Positions 1-9,925 of a DNA stretch of 64,000 bases are shown here, in pieces. The first letter of the stretch is position 1. Each line of letters opens with the position of its first letter. The notes under the pieces were generated by a model. The model searched no databases and had not been told where the DNA came from. It saw nothing but the letters and a program-made list of their open reading frames with translations. Where the stretch lies: NCBI RefSeq assembly GCF_000735455.1, contig NZ_JMPS01000023.1:1-64000 (forward strand), given 5' to 3'. The position numbers were made by a program, and so were the translations under genes. Origin of the DNA: Yokenella regensburgei ATCC 49455. Lineage in GTDB: Bacteria > Pseudomonadota > Gammaproteobacteria > Enterobacterales > Enterobacteriaceae.

Positions 1-3
1 AAG

Positions 4-31
4 AGCCCTGAGCATCTGCTCAGGGCTTTTT
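4..31 (+). terminator. Rho-independent terminator of the upstream transcript
   Basis: Perfect 11-bp inverted repeat (4-14 with 17-27) followed directly by a T-tract. It ends a plus-strand transcript that enters from the left edge. In E. coli the gene before dkgB is the aspU tRNA at the end of the rrnH operon, so this may be an rRNA/tRNA operon terminator; that gene is outside the window. Confidence 0.85.
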
Positions 32-166
32 CTATTTTTCCAGATGCTATTATTGCTGTTTTAGCAAAAATCCTCTGCGTTTACCTGCCTTTTTACCTCA
101 CGCTAAACCCGTCATACTCCCCTCATCGAACGAACATTCACTAATTCATTGAGAAAGAGGAACATC

Positions 167-970
167 ATGACTATCCCTGCATTCGGTCTTGGCACTTTCC
201 GTCTGAAAGACGACGTCGTTATCGCTTCTGTTAAAACTGCGCTGGAGCTCGGCTACCGTGCGGTTGATACGGCACAAATCTATGATAACGAAGCCGCTGT
301 AGGCCAGGCGATTGCGGAGAGCGGCGTAGCGCGCAGCTCCCTGTATATCACCACCAAGATCTGGATCGAGAATCTGAGCAAAGACAAACTGATCCCGAGC
401 CTGAAAGAGAGCCTGAAGAAACTGCGTACCGATTACGTTGACCTGACGCTGATCCACTGGCCGTCACCGAACGACGAAGTCTCTGTAGAAGAGTTCATGC
501 AGGCGCTGCTGGAAGCGAAGAAAGAGGGCCTGACCCGTGAAATCGGTATCTCTAACTTCACTATTCCGCTGATGGAAAAAGCGATTGCCGCGGTGGGCGC
601 TGAAAACATTGCGACCAACCAGATTGAGCTGTCTCCGTATCTGCAGAGTCGTAAAGTGGTGGATTGGGCGAAAGCGCACAACATCCACATCACGTCTTAT
701 ATGACTCTGGCTTACGGTAAAGCACTGAAAGATGAAGTGATTGCCCGCATTGCAGCGAAACACAACGCAACGGCTGCACAGGTGATCCTCGCATGGGCGA
801 TGAGCGAAGGTTACTCCGTGATCCCATCATCTACCAAACGCGAAAACCTGGCGAGCAACCTGCTGGCGCTGGATCTGAAGTTAGATGCAGAAGATAAAAA
901 AGCGATCGCCGCACTGGATTGCAACGATCGCCTGGTTAGCCCGGAAGGTCTGGCACCAAACTGGGATTAA
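167..970 (+). CDS. dkgB: 2,5-diketo-D-gluconate reductase B (aldo-keto reductase)
   Basis: A 267-residue cytosolic NADPH-dependent aldo-keto reductase, the same length as E. coli DkgB (YafB). The family reduces 2,5-diketo-D-gluconate and small reactive aldehydes such as methylglyoxal. Visible family marks are the early [12 protein letters not shown] strand, D-T-A-x-x-Y-x-N-E with the catalytic Tyr near residue 40, the L-I-H-W-P segment and a C-terminal I-P-S-S-T-K-R nucleotide-binding motif. The ATG at 167 is chosen over an upstream in-frame ATG at 149 because it follows an AGAGG-type ribosome site and matches the E. coli N-terminus. The gene is convergent with yafC. Confidence 0.95.
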   Translation: MTIPAFGLGTFRLKDDVVIASVKTALELGYRAVDTAQIYDNEAAVGQAIAESGVARSSLYITTKIWIENLSKDKLIPSLKESLKKLRTDYVDLTLIHWPSPNDEVSVEEFMQALLEAKKEGLTREIGISNFTIPLMEKAIAAVGAENIATNQIELSPYLQSRKVVDWAKAHNIHITSYMTLAYGKALKDEVIARIAAKHNATAAQVILAWAMSEGYSVIPSSTKRENLASNLLALDLKLDAEDKKAIAALDCNDRLVSPEGLAPNWD

Positions 971-1004
971 TTTCCAGCCTGCTCTGTCCCCTGACTTAAC
1001 CCTC

Positions 1005-1907
1005 TTACAGCTCCTTCGGGAGCTGTTTTACGTGCTCACTCAGGAAATCAATGAATGCCCGAATACGTGTGCTAACGGCGCGGTCACTGTAATACACGGC
1101 ACTAAATGGCATCTCGACCGGCAGGCGTTTATCCGCCAGGATCTCCACAAACTCTCCGTTTGCTATCTCTTTATCCACCATATAATCCGACAAGCAGGCA
1201 ATCCCGTTGCCGTTGAGACACAGCTGTTTCAGGGTCTCACCGCTATTTGAGGTCAGTCCGCACTCCACTTCAAGCAACTGCCCGTCGTAGCGGGCCAGCG
1301 GCCAGGTATTGAGCGAGGAGGGTTCGGTGAATCCAAGGCACACATGCTCGCCAAGTTCGTCGGTAGTCTGCGGGACACCATGTTCAGCAAGGTACTCCGG
1401 GGAAGCGATCACTTTTCGATAGCTGTTAAACAATGGACGCGCGCGTAGGCTGGAGTCGGTAAGGGTCCCGGCACGGATAGCGACGTCGACCTTGCGCTCA
1501 ATAAGGTTGATAAAGGTCTCTGAAGAGACTAACGAAAGGGTCATTTCCGGATAGCGCTCGCGGAATGGCTTAATGAGCGGCATCAGAAAATGCAGCATCA
1601 CCGGGGTTGCGGCATCGACCCGCAGTAGCCCGCGCGGTGTGTTTCTCGTTTCCATCAGCTCATTTTCTGCCGCCGCCATCTCCTGTAACACCACCTGCAT
1701 ACGGCGGAAATAGCGCTCGCCTTCTTCCGTCAGGCTCAGCTGGCGCGTCGTCCGGTTTAGCAAACTGACGCCAAGCTTTGACTCAAGCTTTTTGACCGCC
1801 CGACTGACCGCCGAATTCGCCTGGCCCAGCTGCTCGGCAGCCCGACTGAAGCTACCGCTTTCGACGACGGCAACAAAAATAGCAATTTCTTCTGATGTGG
1901 CTTTCAT
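1005..1907 (-). CDS. yafC: LysR-type transcriptional regulator YafC
   Basis: A 300-residue LysR-type regulator. It starts with the LysR helix-turn-helix (residues about 1-60, with S-F-S-R-A-A-E-Q-L and [11 protein letters not shown]) followed by a two-lobed substrate-binding domain. The start at 1907 gives the E. coli-like MKATSEE N-terminus; an extension to 1931 is possible but unlikely. In E. coli yafC sits next to yafD. Here a divergently transcribed MFS efflux gene lies between them, which is the arrangement LysR regulators usually have with a direct target, so control of that transporter is a reasonable inference. The effector is unknown. Confidence 0.9.
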   Translation of the reverse strand: MKATSEEIAIFVAVVESGSFSRAAEQLGQANSAVSRAVKKLESKLGVSLLNRTTRQLSLTEEGERYFRRMQVVLQEMAAAENELMETRNTPRGLLRVDAATPVMLHFLMPLIKPFRERYPEMTLSLVSSETFINLIERKVDVAIRAGTLTDSSLRARPLFNSYRKVIASPEYLAEHGVPQTTDELGEHVCLGFTEPSSLNTWPLARYDGQLLEVECGLTSNSGETLKQLCLNGNGIACLSDYMVDKEIANGEFVEILADKRLPVEMPFSAVYYSDRAVSTRIRAFIDFLSEHVKQLPKEL

Positions 1908-1921
1908 TTTTGCACCTGAAG

Positions 1922-1942
1922 CAAAATTCAATTGAGATTTTG
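1922..1942. promoter_or_regulatory. Dyad in yafC/MFS divergent promoter, candidate LysR operator
   Basis: The 106-bp gap between the divergent starts of yafC (1907) and the MFS gene (2014) contains an interrupted palindrome, CAAAAT-N9-ATTTTG. Its size and symmetry fit a LysR-type recognition site. It lies 15 bp upstream of the yafC start codon, where autoregulation would act. The assignment rests only on position and symmetry. Confidence 0.4.
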
Positions 1943-2013
1943 GTGGTTTTTGTTATTTATACCGCGTCGCATACTACGTGTCATCTCATAATACTGTTGA
2001 TACGGAGTTTATT

Positions 2014-3189
2014 ATGCCACTGGCGCTACTTGCCCTGACTATCAGTGCCTTTGCGATTGGTACTACTGAATTCGTGATTGTTGGTCTGGTGCCTACTATT
2101 GCGGAACAACTGTCGGTCTCACTGCCATCTGCGGGGCTGCTGGTTTCTATCTACGCGCTTGGTGTTGCCGTAGGCGCCCCGGTGCTGACCGCGTTGACTG
2201 GGCGTCTGCCTCGTAAACAGCTGCTGCTGGCACTGATGGTGCTGTTTACCGCCGGTAACCTGCTGGCCTGGCAGGCTCCGGGATACACGACGCTGGTGAT
2301 TGCCCGCCTGCTGACCGGTCTGGCACATGGCGTGTTCTTCTCCATCGGGTCGACGATTGCCACCAGCCTGGTACCAAAAGAGAAGGCCGCCTCAGCCATC
2401 GCCATCATGTTCGGCGGGCTGACCGTGGCGCTGGTAACCGGGGTGCCGCTGGGGACCTTCATCGGCCAGCATTTTGGCTGGCGGGAGACGTTCCTTGCAG
2501 TATCAGTACTGGGCGTTGTGGCACTGCTAAGCAGCCTGGTTCTGGTACCCTCTAACATCCCAGGTCGTGCGGTTGCCAGCCTGCGCGATCAGGTAAAAGT
2601 TCTGACTCATCCTCGTCTGCTTATCATCTATGCCATTACGGCCCTGGGTTATGGTGGTGTGTTCACGGCGTTTACCTTCCTTGCGCCGATGATGCAGGAA
2701 CTTGCTGGATTCTCAGCCAGCGCGGTTAGCTGGATCCTCTTAGGGTATGGTGTATCGGTGGCTATCGGTAACATCTGGGGGGGTAAACTTGCTGATAAGC
2801 ATGGCGCCGTTCCGGCACTGAAAATTATTTTTGCAGCACTGGTGGTGCTCCTGCTGGTCTTCCAGTTTACGGCTTCTATGCAATATGCAGCACTGGCAAC
2901 CGTACTGGTGATGGGGATCTTTGCCTTCGGAAATGTTCCTGGTCTGCAGGTTTACGTTGTGCAGAAAGCGGAGCAGTACACTCCGGTGGCGGTAGATGTT
3001 GCCTCCGGATTAAACATTGCGGCGTTTAATATCGGGATAGCGCTGGGATCGGTTATCGGCGGGCAAACCGTTGCCCATTATGGGCTGGCGCAGACCCCGT
3101 GGATTGGGGCGCTGATAGTCCTTATTGCTTTCCTGCTCATCGGCGTGAGTGGACGTCTCGATAAGCCGGCCAGAGTCGCTTTGGGGTAA
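2014..3189 (+). CDS. MFS transporter, DHA1 (AraJ/YdhP-like) family
   Basis: A 391-residue inner membrane protein with 12 hydrophobic segments and the DHA1 drug:H+ antiporter pattern: an opening ALTISAFAIGTTEF helix, a loop 2-3 signature around G-R-L-P-R-K, and the motif C-like G-V-P-L-G-T-F-I-G-Q in helix 5. It resembles E. coli AraJ and YdhP, which export sugars or drugs; the substrate here cannot be read from sequence. The start at 2014 has GGAG 6 bp upstream; an upstream GTG at 1978 has none. It diverges from yafC and is absent from this position in E. coli K-12. Confidence 0.88.
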   Translation: MPLALLALTISAFAIGTTEFVIVGLVPTIAEQLSVSLPSAGLLVSIYALGVAVGAPVLTALTGRLPRKQLLLALMVLFTAGNLLAWQAPGYTTLVIARLLTGLAHGVFFSIGSTIATSLVPKEKAASAIAIMFGGLTVALVTGVPLGTFIGQHFGWRETFLAVSVLGVVALLSSLVLVPSNIPGRAVASLRDQVKVLTHPRLLIIYAITALGYGGVFTAFTFLAPMMQELAGFSASAVSWILLGYGVSVAIGNIWGGKLADKHGAVPALKIIFAALVVLLLVFQFTASMQYAALATVLVMGIFAFGNVPGLQVYVVQKAEQYTPVAVDVASGLNIAAFNIGIALGSVIGGQTVAHYGLAQTPWIGALIVLIAFLLIGVSGRLDKPARVALG

Positions 3190-3270
3190 GCGTCGGGCAG
3201 TAAGCGCTTGCTTACAGAAGCTGACGAATGTTTCTGGTATTTAGCGTTGAAACTGTGCACAAAAATCCCT

Positions 3271-3313
3271 ATAACAGAAAGACCCACCCGAGAAAGTGTG
3301 GGTCTTCTGTTAT
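3271..3313 (+). terminator. Extended inverted repeat between MFS gene and yafD
   Basis: A long near-perfect inverted repeat: 3271-3287 pairs with 3298-3313 with one bulged A. It lies just downstream of the MFS stop codon and upstream of yafD. There is no strong T-tract, so a structural mRNA end is as likely as a classical terminator. Confidence 0.5.
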
Positions 3314-3322
3314 TGAGGTTAG

Positions 3323-4132
<810 letters not shown>

Positions 4133-4211
4133 CGGTGCGTCAGGTCTGCCGTGGGGCAGGCCTGACGATGCGGTGCTGCCCTCTCAATTTCCATCACCAA
4201 AGGACAGCACA

Positions 4212-4982
4212 ATGACAACACACTCTCATCATGATCACGTCGACAAGCAGTTTGGCTCACAAGCGAAAGACTATTTAACCAGTGCCGTGCATGCGGCCGG
4301 ACGCGATCTTCAGCGCCTGGCGGAGCGTCTGCGTGATTCTTCACAAGCCTGCGTTCTGGATATGGGCTGTGGGGCAGGGCATGCGAGCTTTACCGCAGCT
4401 GGCGCAGTCGCAAACGTAACGGCTTATGATTTATCCCCACAGATGCTGGACGTGGTTGCCGACGCGGCACAGGAGAGGGGGCTTCGCAACATTACCACCC
4501 GGCAGGGTTATGCCGAGGTATTGCCGTTTGCTGATGCCAGTTTCGATATTGTTATCAGCCGCTACTCAGCACACCACTGGCACGATGTGGGTCGGGCGCT
4601 GCGGGAAGTGCAGCGTGTACTCAAACCCGGCGGCATATTAATAATGATGGATGTGATGTCACCAGGGCATCCGCTGCGTGATATCTGGCTGCAGACCGTC
4701 GAAGCGCTTCGCGACACGTCGCATGTGCGTAACTACTCCAGTGGAGAGTGGATGACGATGGTTAATGATGCGGGACTTACTACGCATACTCTGGTTACCG
4801 ATCGTCTGGCGCTGGAATACACCTCCTGGGTTGCCAGAATGCGTACGCCACAGGCGCTGTGCGAGGCCATTCGTCTGTATCAGGAGAGTGCGTCTGAAGA
4901 GGTGAAGCGCTACTTTGCTTTGCAGGCGGATGGCTCGTTTACCAGCGACACTATCTGGTTAGAAGCCCATAAGGCAAAATAG
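4212..4982 (+). CDS. yafE: YafE, class I SAM-dependent methyltransferase
   Basis: A 256-residue cytosolic methyltransferase with a UbiE/MenG-like Rossmann core: motif I D-M-G-C-G-A-G-H near residues 50-57, Y-D-L-S-P-Q-M-L binding the adenosine, and a later L-K-P-G-G-I strand. The substrate is unknown. The ATG at 4212 follows an AAAGGA ribosome site; reading frame open to 3930 overlaps yafD and is not coding. The His-rich start (THSHHDHVDK) is shared with the E. coli protein in its longer annotation. Confidence 0.9.
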   Translation: MTTHSHHDHVDKQFGSQAKDYLTSAVHAAGRDLQRLAERLRDSSQACVLDMGCGAGHASFTAAGAVANVTAYDLSPQMLDVVADAAQERGLRNITTRQGYAEVLPFADASFDIVISRYSAHHWHDVGRALREVQRVLKPGGILIMMDVMSPGHPLRDIWLQTVEALRDTSHVRNYSSGEWMTMVNDAGLTTHTLVTDRLALEYTSWVARMRTPQALCEAIRLYQESASEEVKRYFALQADGSFTSDTIWLEAHKAK

Positions 4983-4989
4983 CCAATAA

Positions 4990-5018
4990 AAAAGGCACCG
5001 CGGAGAACGGTGCCTTTT
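4990..5018. terminator. Bidirectional terminator between yafE and mltD
   Basis: An 11-bp stem (4990-5000 with 5008-5018), A-rich on the left and T-rich on the right, between two convergent genes. It should work in both directions. Confidence 0.88.
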
Positions 5019-5037
5019 CATAGGAGTTTAAACTCTG

Positions 5038-6405
5038 TCAGGAGTCTGGTCTGTCGCTGTTTTTGACATACAGCGTCAGCTGGTCGCCAGGCTTCAGGTT
5101 GTTAGCGTCGTCATTCCAGCGCACCAGGTCGCGGATGTTGACACCGTGACGTTTGGCAATGCTGGACAGTGAATCACCTTTGCGCACACGATAGGTAATA
5201 CTATCGTTGTTGCTGGCAAGACGCTGCGCACTGTTGCCTGCGCCAACGGTCAGGTTCTGGCCCACTTTCAGGCTCGAGCCGCGCAGGTTATTCCACTGCT
5301 GCAGATCTTTTGTCGACACGCCAAGACGTGCGGCAATCCCTGAAACGGTGTCGCCGGAACGCACCTTATAGCTACGGCTGGTCAACGGCGTGTTGTTCGC
5401 TATCAACGTAGGCTGAACAGCGGCAATTTCACCGGAGGCCAGAGATTCACGCAGCTGATTCGCGTGCTTCTTTGGCACCATCACGTACTTCGGGCCGACG
5501 GCACCAAGGGTGGAACCCTTCACACCGGCGTTAAACGCCTTCAGTTTGGTGACAGACATTCCGGTCATATCGGCGAGCTGTGTCAGTTCAACCGGACCAT
5601 TCAGACGGACCCGCGCCAGCGCACGGCTTTCATCTGCACTTGGCAGCTGAACACCATAGCGTTTGCTGTTTTTGAGAATATCACTCAACGCCAGCATTTT
5701 TGGCACGTAGACCTTGGTCTCCTGAGGTAATGAGAGTGACCAGAAGTCCGTGGATTTACCACGAGCTTTGTTCGCTTTCACTGCCTTCATCACTCGACCT
5801 TCACCGCTGTTATAGGCGGCCACGGTTAATAACCAGTCGCCATCAAACATCTTGTTAAGACGCTGCATCATATCGAGGGCTGCCGTTGTTGAGGCCACCA
5901 CATCGCGACGCGCATCATAACCGCGGGTCTGTTTTAAACCATAATTTCGCCCTGTGCTCGGAATGATCTGCCAAATGCCTGCGGCATTGGCACCAGACGT
6001 TGCGTGCGGGTCAAAAGCGCTCTCCACTATGGGTAGTAATACCAGTTCCATTGGCATGTTACGTTTCTTAACTTGCCCGGCTATCCAGTACATATACGGC
6101 TCTGCCCGTAAAGTTACATCGTGGAGATAGCTCTTATTTCTTAAGTACTTCTGTTTCTGTTCGCGGATCCGGGGGTTTTCCGGAATGCCCATCTTTAGCT
6201 CGTCACCGATGAAAGCCCACAAGTCCTGATTCTGCGCGTTGAAAGTTCCATCGTCCATCCAACGCGCCTGACTGGCAAATTTCTCGGCTTCTCCTTGACC
6301 AGCTGCAGAAAGGCTCTGTGCGTGCTGTTGAACGTTGCCATCTGGCTTTGACGCCTGGCACCCCACCAGCAGGACAGAGGCGAGTAATATCGCTTTTGCC
6401 TTCAT
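5038..6405 (-). CDS. mltD: Membrane-bound lytic murein transglycosylase D
   Basis: A 455-residue outer membrane lipoprotein that cleaves peptidoglycan glycan strands. The N-terminus has a signal peptide with lipobox L-V-G-C (Cys16). A transglycosylase SLT domain follows, with the catalytic Glu at about residue 128 in I-V-E-S-A-F-D-P and the A-G-I-W-Q-I-I-P motif. Two LysM repeats close the protein (about 345-388 and 403-447; V-R-S-G-D-T and V-R-K-G-D-S). E. coli MltD is 452 residues. It lies downstream of gloB on the same strand, as in E. coli. Confidence 0.95.
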   Translation of the reverse strand: MKAKAILLASVLLVGCQASKPDGNVQQHAQSLSAAGQGEAEKFASQARWMDDGTFNAQNQDLWAFIGDELKMGIPENPRIREQKQKYLRNKSYLHDVTLRAEPYMYWIAGQVKKRNMPMELVLLPIVESAFDPHATSGANAAGIWQIIPSTGRNYGLKQTRGYDARRDVVASTTAALDMMQRLNKMFDGDWLLTVAAYNSGEGRVMKAVKANKARGKSTDFWSLSLPQETKVYVPKMLALSDILKNSKRYGVQLPSADESRALARVRLNGPVELTQLADMTGMSVTKLKAFNAGVKGSTLGAVGPKYVMVPKKHANQLRESLASGEIAAVQPTLIANNTPLTSRSYKVRSGDTVSGIAARLGVSTKDLQQWNNLRGSSLKVGQNLTVGAGNSAQRLASNNDSITYRVRKGDSLSSIAKRHGVNIRDLVRWNDDANNLKPGDQLTLYVKNSDRPDS

Positions 6406-6476
6406 GTGTGTGTCAATAGTTGCTTAAAAGACGACCGATCATAACGGCGAAGTTTTTAAAAGGCAACTCAGAATTG

Positions 6477-7232
6477 TCAGAAGTTGTCTTTCTTTGACCT
6501 TAACCATGCAAATCGCGCTTCTGATTGTTGCAATTTTGTTTCTTTGTCAATTTCTTTAATTAAATCAATGTCATTTATGCGTAAAAAAAGATTATTTTTA
6601 CGTTCATTTTTCAGAATTACGGGGAGTGTTATTTGGTTTTTTGCACGTAACTCATTCACTTTATGATAGTAATCATTAATAGCCTTGTCCTGAGGAAGGA
6701 TACTGAGCGAAAACTTCATATTTGCTAAAGTATACTCGTGCGCACAACAAATTAACGTATCGTCGGGAAGTGCATTAATTTTTTGCAACGATTGATACAT
6801 CTGTGTTGCAGTGCCTTCGAATAATCTCCCACAGCCCCCCGAGAACAGGGTGTCACCGCAAAACAGATAAGGAAAACTGAAGAAACAGATATGTCCTAAT
6901 GTATGGCCCGGTGTCGCCAGAATAGAAAATTTGTGTCCTAAAACATTAACCTCATCACCCTCTTTGACAACAACCGTCGTTCCCTTATCTTGTGTTTCTG
7001 CCGGTCCGTAAACCACTACGCCTGGAAAATGTTGCCGAAGTTCTTTTACGCCGCCAACGTGATCGTGGTGGTGATGGGTGAGTAAAATGGCTTCCGGCTG
7101 CCACTGGTGTTCGCGAATAGCCGCAAGTACCGGGGCTGCGTCACCCGGATCGACAATCACACAGCGACCTTCTTCATCGCTCAGAACCCAGATGTAATTG
7201 TCCTGAAAAGCAGGAATACTGATAAGATTCAT
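6477..7232 (-). CDS. gloB: Hydroxyacylglutathione hydrolase (glyoxalase II)
   Basis: A 251-residue cytosolic metallo-beta-lactamase-fold enzyme that hydrolyses S-lactoylglutathione, the second step of methylglyoxal detoxification. The binuclear metal motif T-H-H-H-H-D-H is at residues 52-58, followed by A-T-P-G-H-T-L-G-H and [12 protein letters not shown]. The start at 7232 gives the conserved MNL-SIPAF start; the open frame extends to 7457 but that part overlaps yafS and is spurious. Divergent from yafS with 33 bp between starts. The C-terminal third is AT-richer than its neighbours. Confidence 0.95.
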   Translation of the reverse strand: MNLISIPAFQDNYIWVLSDEEGRCVIVDPGDAAPVLAAIREHQWQPEAILLTHHHHDHVGGVKELRQHFPGVVVYGPAETQDKGTTVVVKEGDEVNVLGHKFSILATPGHTLGHICFFSFPYLFCGDTLFSGGCGRLFEGTATQMYQSLQKINALPDDTLICCAHEYTLANMKFSLSILPQDKAINDYYHKVNELRAKNQITLPVILKNERKNNLFLRINDIDLIKEIDKETKLQQSEARFAWLRSKKDNF

Positions 7233-7265
7233 AAATTCCCCCTTAAAGCGTAGCGGAAGGTTGTG

Positions 7266-7982
7266 ATGAAACCGGCAAGGATACCCCAGACAGTCGCACC
7301 CCCCATTCACTGGTCTGAAATGCCATGGGGAGAGTACTACCGCGAAGCACTGGAATATCAGCTCAAACCGTGGCTGACAAAACTGTATGGATTTCATCTG
7401 CTTAAGATTGGCAATCTCAGCGCAGAAATCAATACCGAAGCGTGCGCTATCTCCCACCAGGTCAACGTCTCCTTACAGGGGGCGCCAATGCAGGTGCAGG
7501 CAGATCCGCTATGGCTTCCCTTTGCAGAGAAATCAGTCGACGCCTGCCTGCTGGCGCATACGCTACCCTGGTGTGAAGATCCCCATCGCTTACTGCGTGA
7601 GGCGGACAGGGTGCTTATTGACGATGGCTGGCTAATTCTTACTGGCTTTAATCCGATAAGCCTGATGGGGCTTCGCAAGCTGGTGCCGGTGCTGCGGAAT
7701 ACCACGCCCTACAACAGCCGTATGTTTACACTGACTCGTCAGCTTGACTGGCTGGCGTTGCTGAATTTTGAAGTACTTCATTATAGCCGTTTTCAGGTAT
7801 TACCCTGGACGCGGCAGGGAGGAAGGCTGCTGAGTACGCATGTCCCGGCATTAGGCTGCTTACAGCTGATTATTGCCCGAAAACGGACTATCCCTTTAAC
7901 GCTGAATCCTATGCGGCAGAACAAAACGAAAACCCGGATACGGCAAGCGGTTGGGGCAACCCGACAATACCGTAAACCGTAA
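7266..7982 (+). CDS. yafS: YafS, putative SAM-dependent methyltransferase
   Basis: A 238-residue protein closely similar to E. coli YafS (240 aa). It carries the second half of a methyltransferase fold ([25 protein letters not shown]) but its glycine-rich motif I is weak, so catalytic activity is uncertain. ATG 7266 is preferred to the GTG just before it. It is divergent from gloB and ends 2 bp from the convergent rnhA stop codon. The role is unknown. Confidence 0.88.
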   Translation: MKPARIPQTVAPPIHWSEMPWGEYYREALEYQLKPWLTKLYGFHLLKIGNLSAEINTEACAISHQVNVSLQGAPMQVQADPLWLPFAEKSVDACLLAHTLPWCEDPHRLLREADRVLIDDGWLILTGFNPISLMGLRKLVPVLRNTTPYNSRMFTLTRQLDWLALLNFEVLHYSRFQVLPWTRQGGRLLSTHVPALGCLQLIIARKRTIPLTLNPMRQNKTKTRIRQAVGATRQYRKP

Positions 7983-7984
7983 CA

Positions 7985-8452
7985 TTACGCTTCCGGCTGG
8001 TAGCCGGTGTCTTCCAGGGTCGGGTTCCCGGCCGCGGTGCGGGCCAGCTCATCGCAGCGTTCGTTTTCCGGGTGTCCGGCGTGGCCTTTAACCCACTCCC
8101 ATTGGATCTGGTGGTGGCTCAGAGCGGCGTCCAGACGCTTCCAGAGATCAACATTCTTCACCGGCTTCTTGTCGGCTGTTTTCCAGCCGCGCTTTTTCCA
8201 GTTGTGGATCCACTGAGTGATACCCTGGCGAACATACTGGCTGTCGGTGCTGAGCACGACCGCGCACGGCGCTTTCAGCGCTTCCAGCGCAACGATTGCC
8301 GCCATCATTTCCATGCGGTTATTGGTGGTGAGACGAAACCCTTCGCTAAAGGTTTTCTCGTGCTGCTGATAGCGTAGAATAGCGCCGTAACCACCAGGGC
8401 CCGGATTACCGAGGCAAGATCCGTCGGTGAAAATTTCTACCTGTTTAAGCAT
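7985..8452 (-). CDS. rnhA: Ribonuclease HI
   Basis: A 155-residue enzyme, the exact E. coli length, that degrades RNA in RNA:DNA hybrids. The catalytic carboxylates are visible: Asp10 in I-F-T-D-G-S, Glu48 in N-N-R-M-E-M, Asp70 in S-T-D-S-Q-Y, and the C-terminal [11 protein letters not shown] with Asp134. An upstream open stretch to 8551 overlaps dnaQ and is not used. The 52-bp gap to divergent dnaQ must hold both promoters, as in E. coli. Confidence 0.97.
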   Translation of the reverse strand: MLKQVEIFTDGSCLGNPGPGGYGAILRYQQHEKTFSEGFRLTTNNRMEMMAAIVALEALKAPCAVVLSTDSQYVRQGITQWIHNWKKRGWKTADKKPVKNVDLWKRLDAALSHHQIQWEWVKGHAGHPENERCDELARTAAGNPTLEDTGYQPEA

Positions 8453-8504
8453 CTCTGGTAGACTTCCTCTGATGAAAACGACAAGTCTGACATAAATGAC
8501 CGTT

Positions 8505-9236
8505 ATGAGCACTGCAATTACACGCCAGATCGTACTCGATACCGAAACCACCGGTATGAATCAGATTGGCGCCCATTATGAAGGGCATAAAATCATCGAA
8601 ATCGGTGCCGTCGAGGTGATTAACCGTCGCCTGACCGGCAGGAATTTCCACGTCTATCTTAAGCCCGATCGGCTGGTGGATCCGGAGGCGTTCAACGTTC
8701 ACGGGATTGCCGATGAATTCCTTCTCGACAAACCGACGTTTGGCGATGTGGCCGATGAGTTCATTGAGTTTATCCGTGGCGCAGAACTCGTCATCCACAA
8801 CGCGTCGTTCGATATCGGCTTTATGGACTACGAGTTCGGTAAGCTGAATCGCGATATTCCGAAAACCAACACCTTCTGCAAAGTGACCGACAGCCTGGCG
8901 CTGGCGAGGAAAATGTTCCCGGGCAAGCGGAACAGCCTCGATGCGCTCTGCTCGCGTTATGAAATAGACAACACCAAACGTACGCTCCACGGGGCGTTGC
9001 TTGACTCCCAAATTCTGGCAGAAGTTTATCTGGCGATGACCGGTGGTCAAACGTCGATGAAGTTTTCGGTGGAAGGGGAGTCCCGTCAGCAGGCCGGAGA
9101 TACCGGAATTCAGCGCGTTGTACGTGCAGCCAGCAATCTACGGGTGATTTTAGCCAGTGATGAAGAGCTGGTTAACCATGAATCCCGCCTCGATCTGGTG
9201 CAAAAGAAAGGTGGAAGCTGTCTCTGGCGCGCGTGA
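8505..9236 (+). CDS. dnaQ: DNA polymerase III epsilon subunit (3'-5' proofreading exonuclease)
   Basis: A 243-residue protein, identical in length to E. coli DnaQ. The N-terminal DEDDh exonuclease has Exo I D-T-E-T-T-G (Asp12, Glu14), Exo II with H-N-A-S-F-D (Asp103) and Exo III H-G-A-L-L-D (His162, Asp167). The C-terminal tail ending [10 protein letters not shown] binds the alpha subunit in E. coli. ATG 8505 matches the E. coli start. Divergent from rnhA. Confidence 0.97.
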   Translation: MSTAITRQIVLDTETTGMNQIGAHYEGHKIIEIGAVEVINRRLTGRNFHVYLKPDRLVDPEAFNVHGIADEFLLDKPTFGDVADEFIEFIRGAELVIHNASFDIGFMDYEFGKLNRDIPKTNTFCKVTDSLALARKMFPGKRNSLDALCSRYEIDNTKRTLHGALLDSQILAEVYLAMTGGQTSMKFSVEGESRQQAGDTGIQRVVRAASNLRVILASDEELVNHESRLDLVQKKGGSCLWRA

Positions 9237-9311
9237 ATGTGCAGGTTATGATGTGAAAATCGCCGCGTGGGTGATTTTTGCAGCAAACGATTCAAAACGC
9301 GGGAAAAAGCA

Positions 9312-9340
9312 TTGACGGCCCGCAGGGGAATACGTAATAT
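9312..9340 (+). promoter_or_regulatory. Promoter of aspV tRNA
   Basis: A -35 element TTGACG (9312-9317) and a -10 element TAATAT (9335-9340) are separated by exactly 17 bp, about 29 bp upstream of the tRNA. The G+C-rich discriminator after the -10 box is typical of stable-RNA promoters. Confidence 0.8.
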
Positions 9341-9368
9341 TCGCCTCGTTCCCAAGGGAACACAACGC

Positions 9369-9445
9369 GGAGCGGTAGTTCAGTCGGTTAGAATACCTGC
9401 CTGTCACGCAGGGGGTCGCGGGTTCGAGTCCCGTCCGTTCCGCCA
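9369..9445 (+). tRNA. aspV: tRNA-Asp (GTC)
   Basis: A 77-nt tRNA with encoded CCA. The acceptor stem GGAGCGG pairs with the 3' arm CCGTTCC, the anticodon loop reads CTGTCAC (GTC), and the T loop is GGTTCGAGTCC. It follows dnaQ exactly as aspV does in E. coli. Confidence 0.98.
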
Positions 9446-9452
9446 CTATTCA

Positions 9453-9484
9453 GAAGGCCTGAATCAGCAATGATTCAGGCCTTC
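9453..9484. terminator. Terminator hairpin after aspV
   Basis: A perfect 14-bp stem (9453-9466 with 9471-9484) closed by a GCAA tetraloop, followed by CGTCGTTT. It separates the plus-strand tRNA from the convergent K+-channel-like gene that stops at 9505. Confidence 0.8.
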
Positions 9485-9504
9485 GTCGTTTCTGTCTCTC
9501 AGGA

Positions 9505-9924
9505 TCACGGCTTCAGCTGCTTACGGATGTGGTGCTGCAACACGGCCAGCATACTGGCACCGGACAAACCAATCATCATTGCACCGTTTACCGCTTCCAG
9601 CGGGCCAAGCAGTTTCCACTGCGGGCTCATCACGACATCGCCGTAGCCGAGGGTGGCAAAGTTAACGCCGGAGTGGTACACCGCGGCGTTGAGCGTCGGA
9701 AACTCCCCCAGCCACAAAAACAGCATCCCCCACAGCAGGATCTGCAGCAGGTTGCCGAGCAGCACAATGGTGATAGTGCCAAACAGCGCGAACGTACCGG
9801 CAACAAAGCCCTCTTTATGCCGAAAACGTCGGATGTAAAAACGAATACAGCAGACCGCAACCAACGACTGCAGCAGCATATTGCAAAGGATAACCGGCAT
9901 CCCTACCAGTAGGGGTAACAACAT
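9505..9924 (-). CDS. Small two-pore-helix ion channel-like protein
   Basis: A 139-residue membrane protein with about four hydrophobic segments. Between the last two is T-L-G-Y-G-D, the K+ channel selectivity filter (T-x-G-Y-G), preceded by a pore-helix-like Y-H-S-G-V-N-F-A. No cytoplasmic regulatory (RCK) domain is present. The start codon at 9924 lies 1 nt past the DUF2955 stop, and its AGGAG ribosome site is inside the end of that gene, so translation is coupled. It is the last gene of the five-gene export operon. K+ selectivity is inferred from the filter only. Confidence 0.82.
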   Translation of the reverse strand: MLLPLLVGMPVILCNMLLQSLVAVCCIRFYIRRFRHKEGFVAGTFALFGTITIVLLGNLLQILLWGMLFLWLGEFPTLNAAVYHSGVNFATLGYGDVVMSPQWKLLGPLEAVNGAMMIGLSGASMLAVLQHHIRKQLKP

Positions 9925-9925
9925 A

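Noticed and set aside
4206..4260. His-rich start of YafE as a metal-binding leader peptide
   Set aside because: The His residues belong to the YafE N-terminus, preserved in E. coli YafE; there is no separate ORF.
6477..7457. gloB with a 75-residue N-terminal extension
   Set aside because: The extension overlaps divergent yafS, and the conserved GloB start is at 7232.
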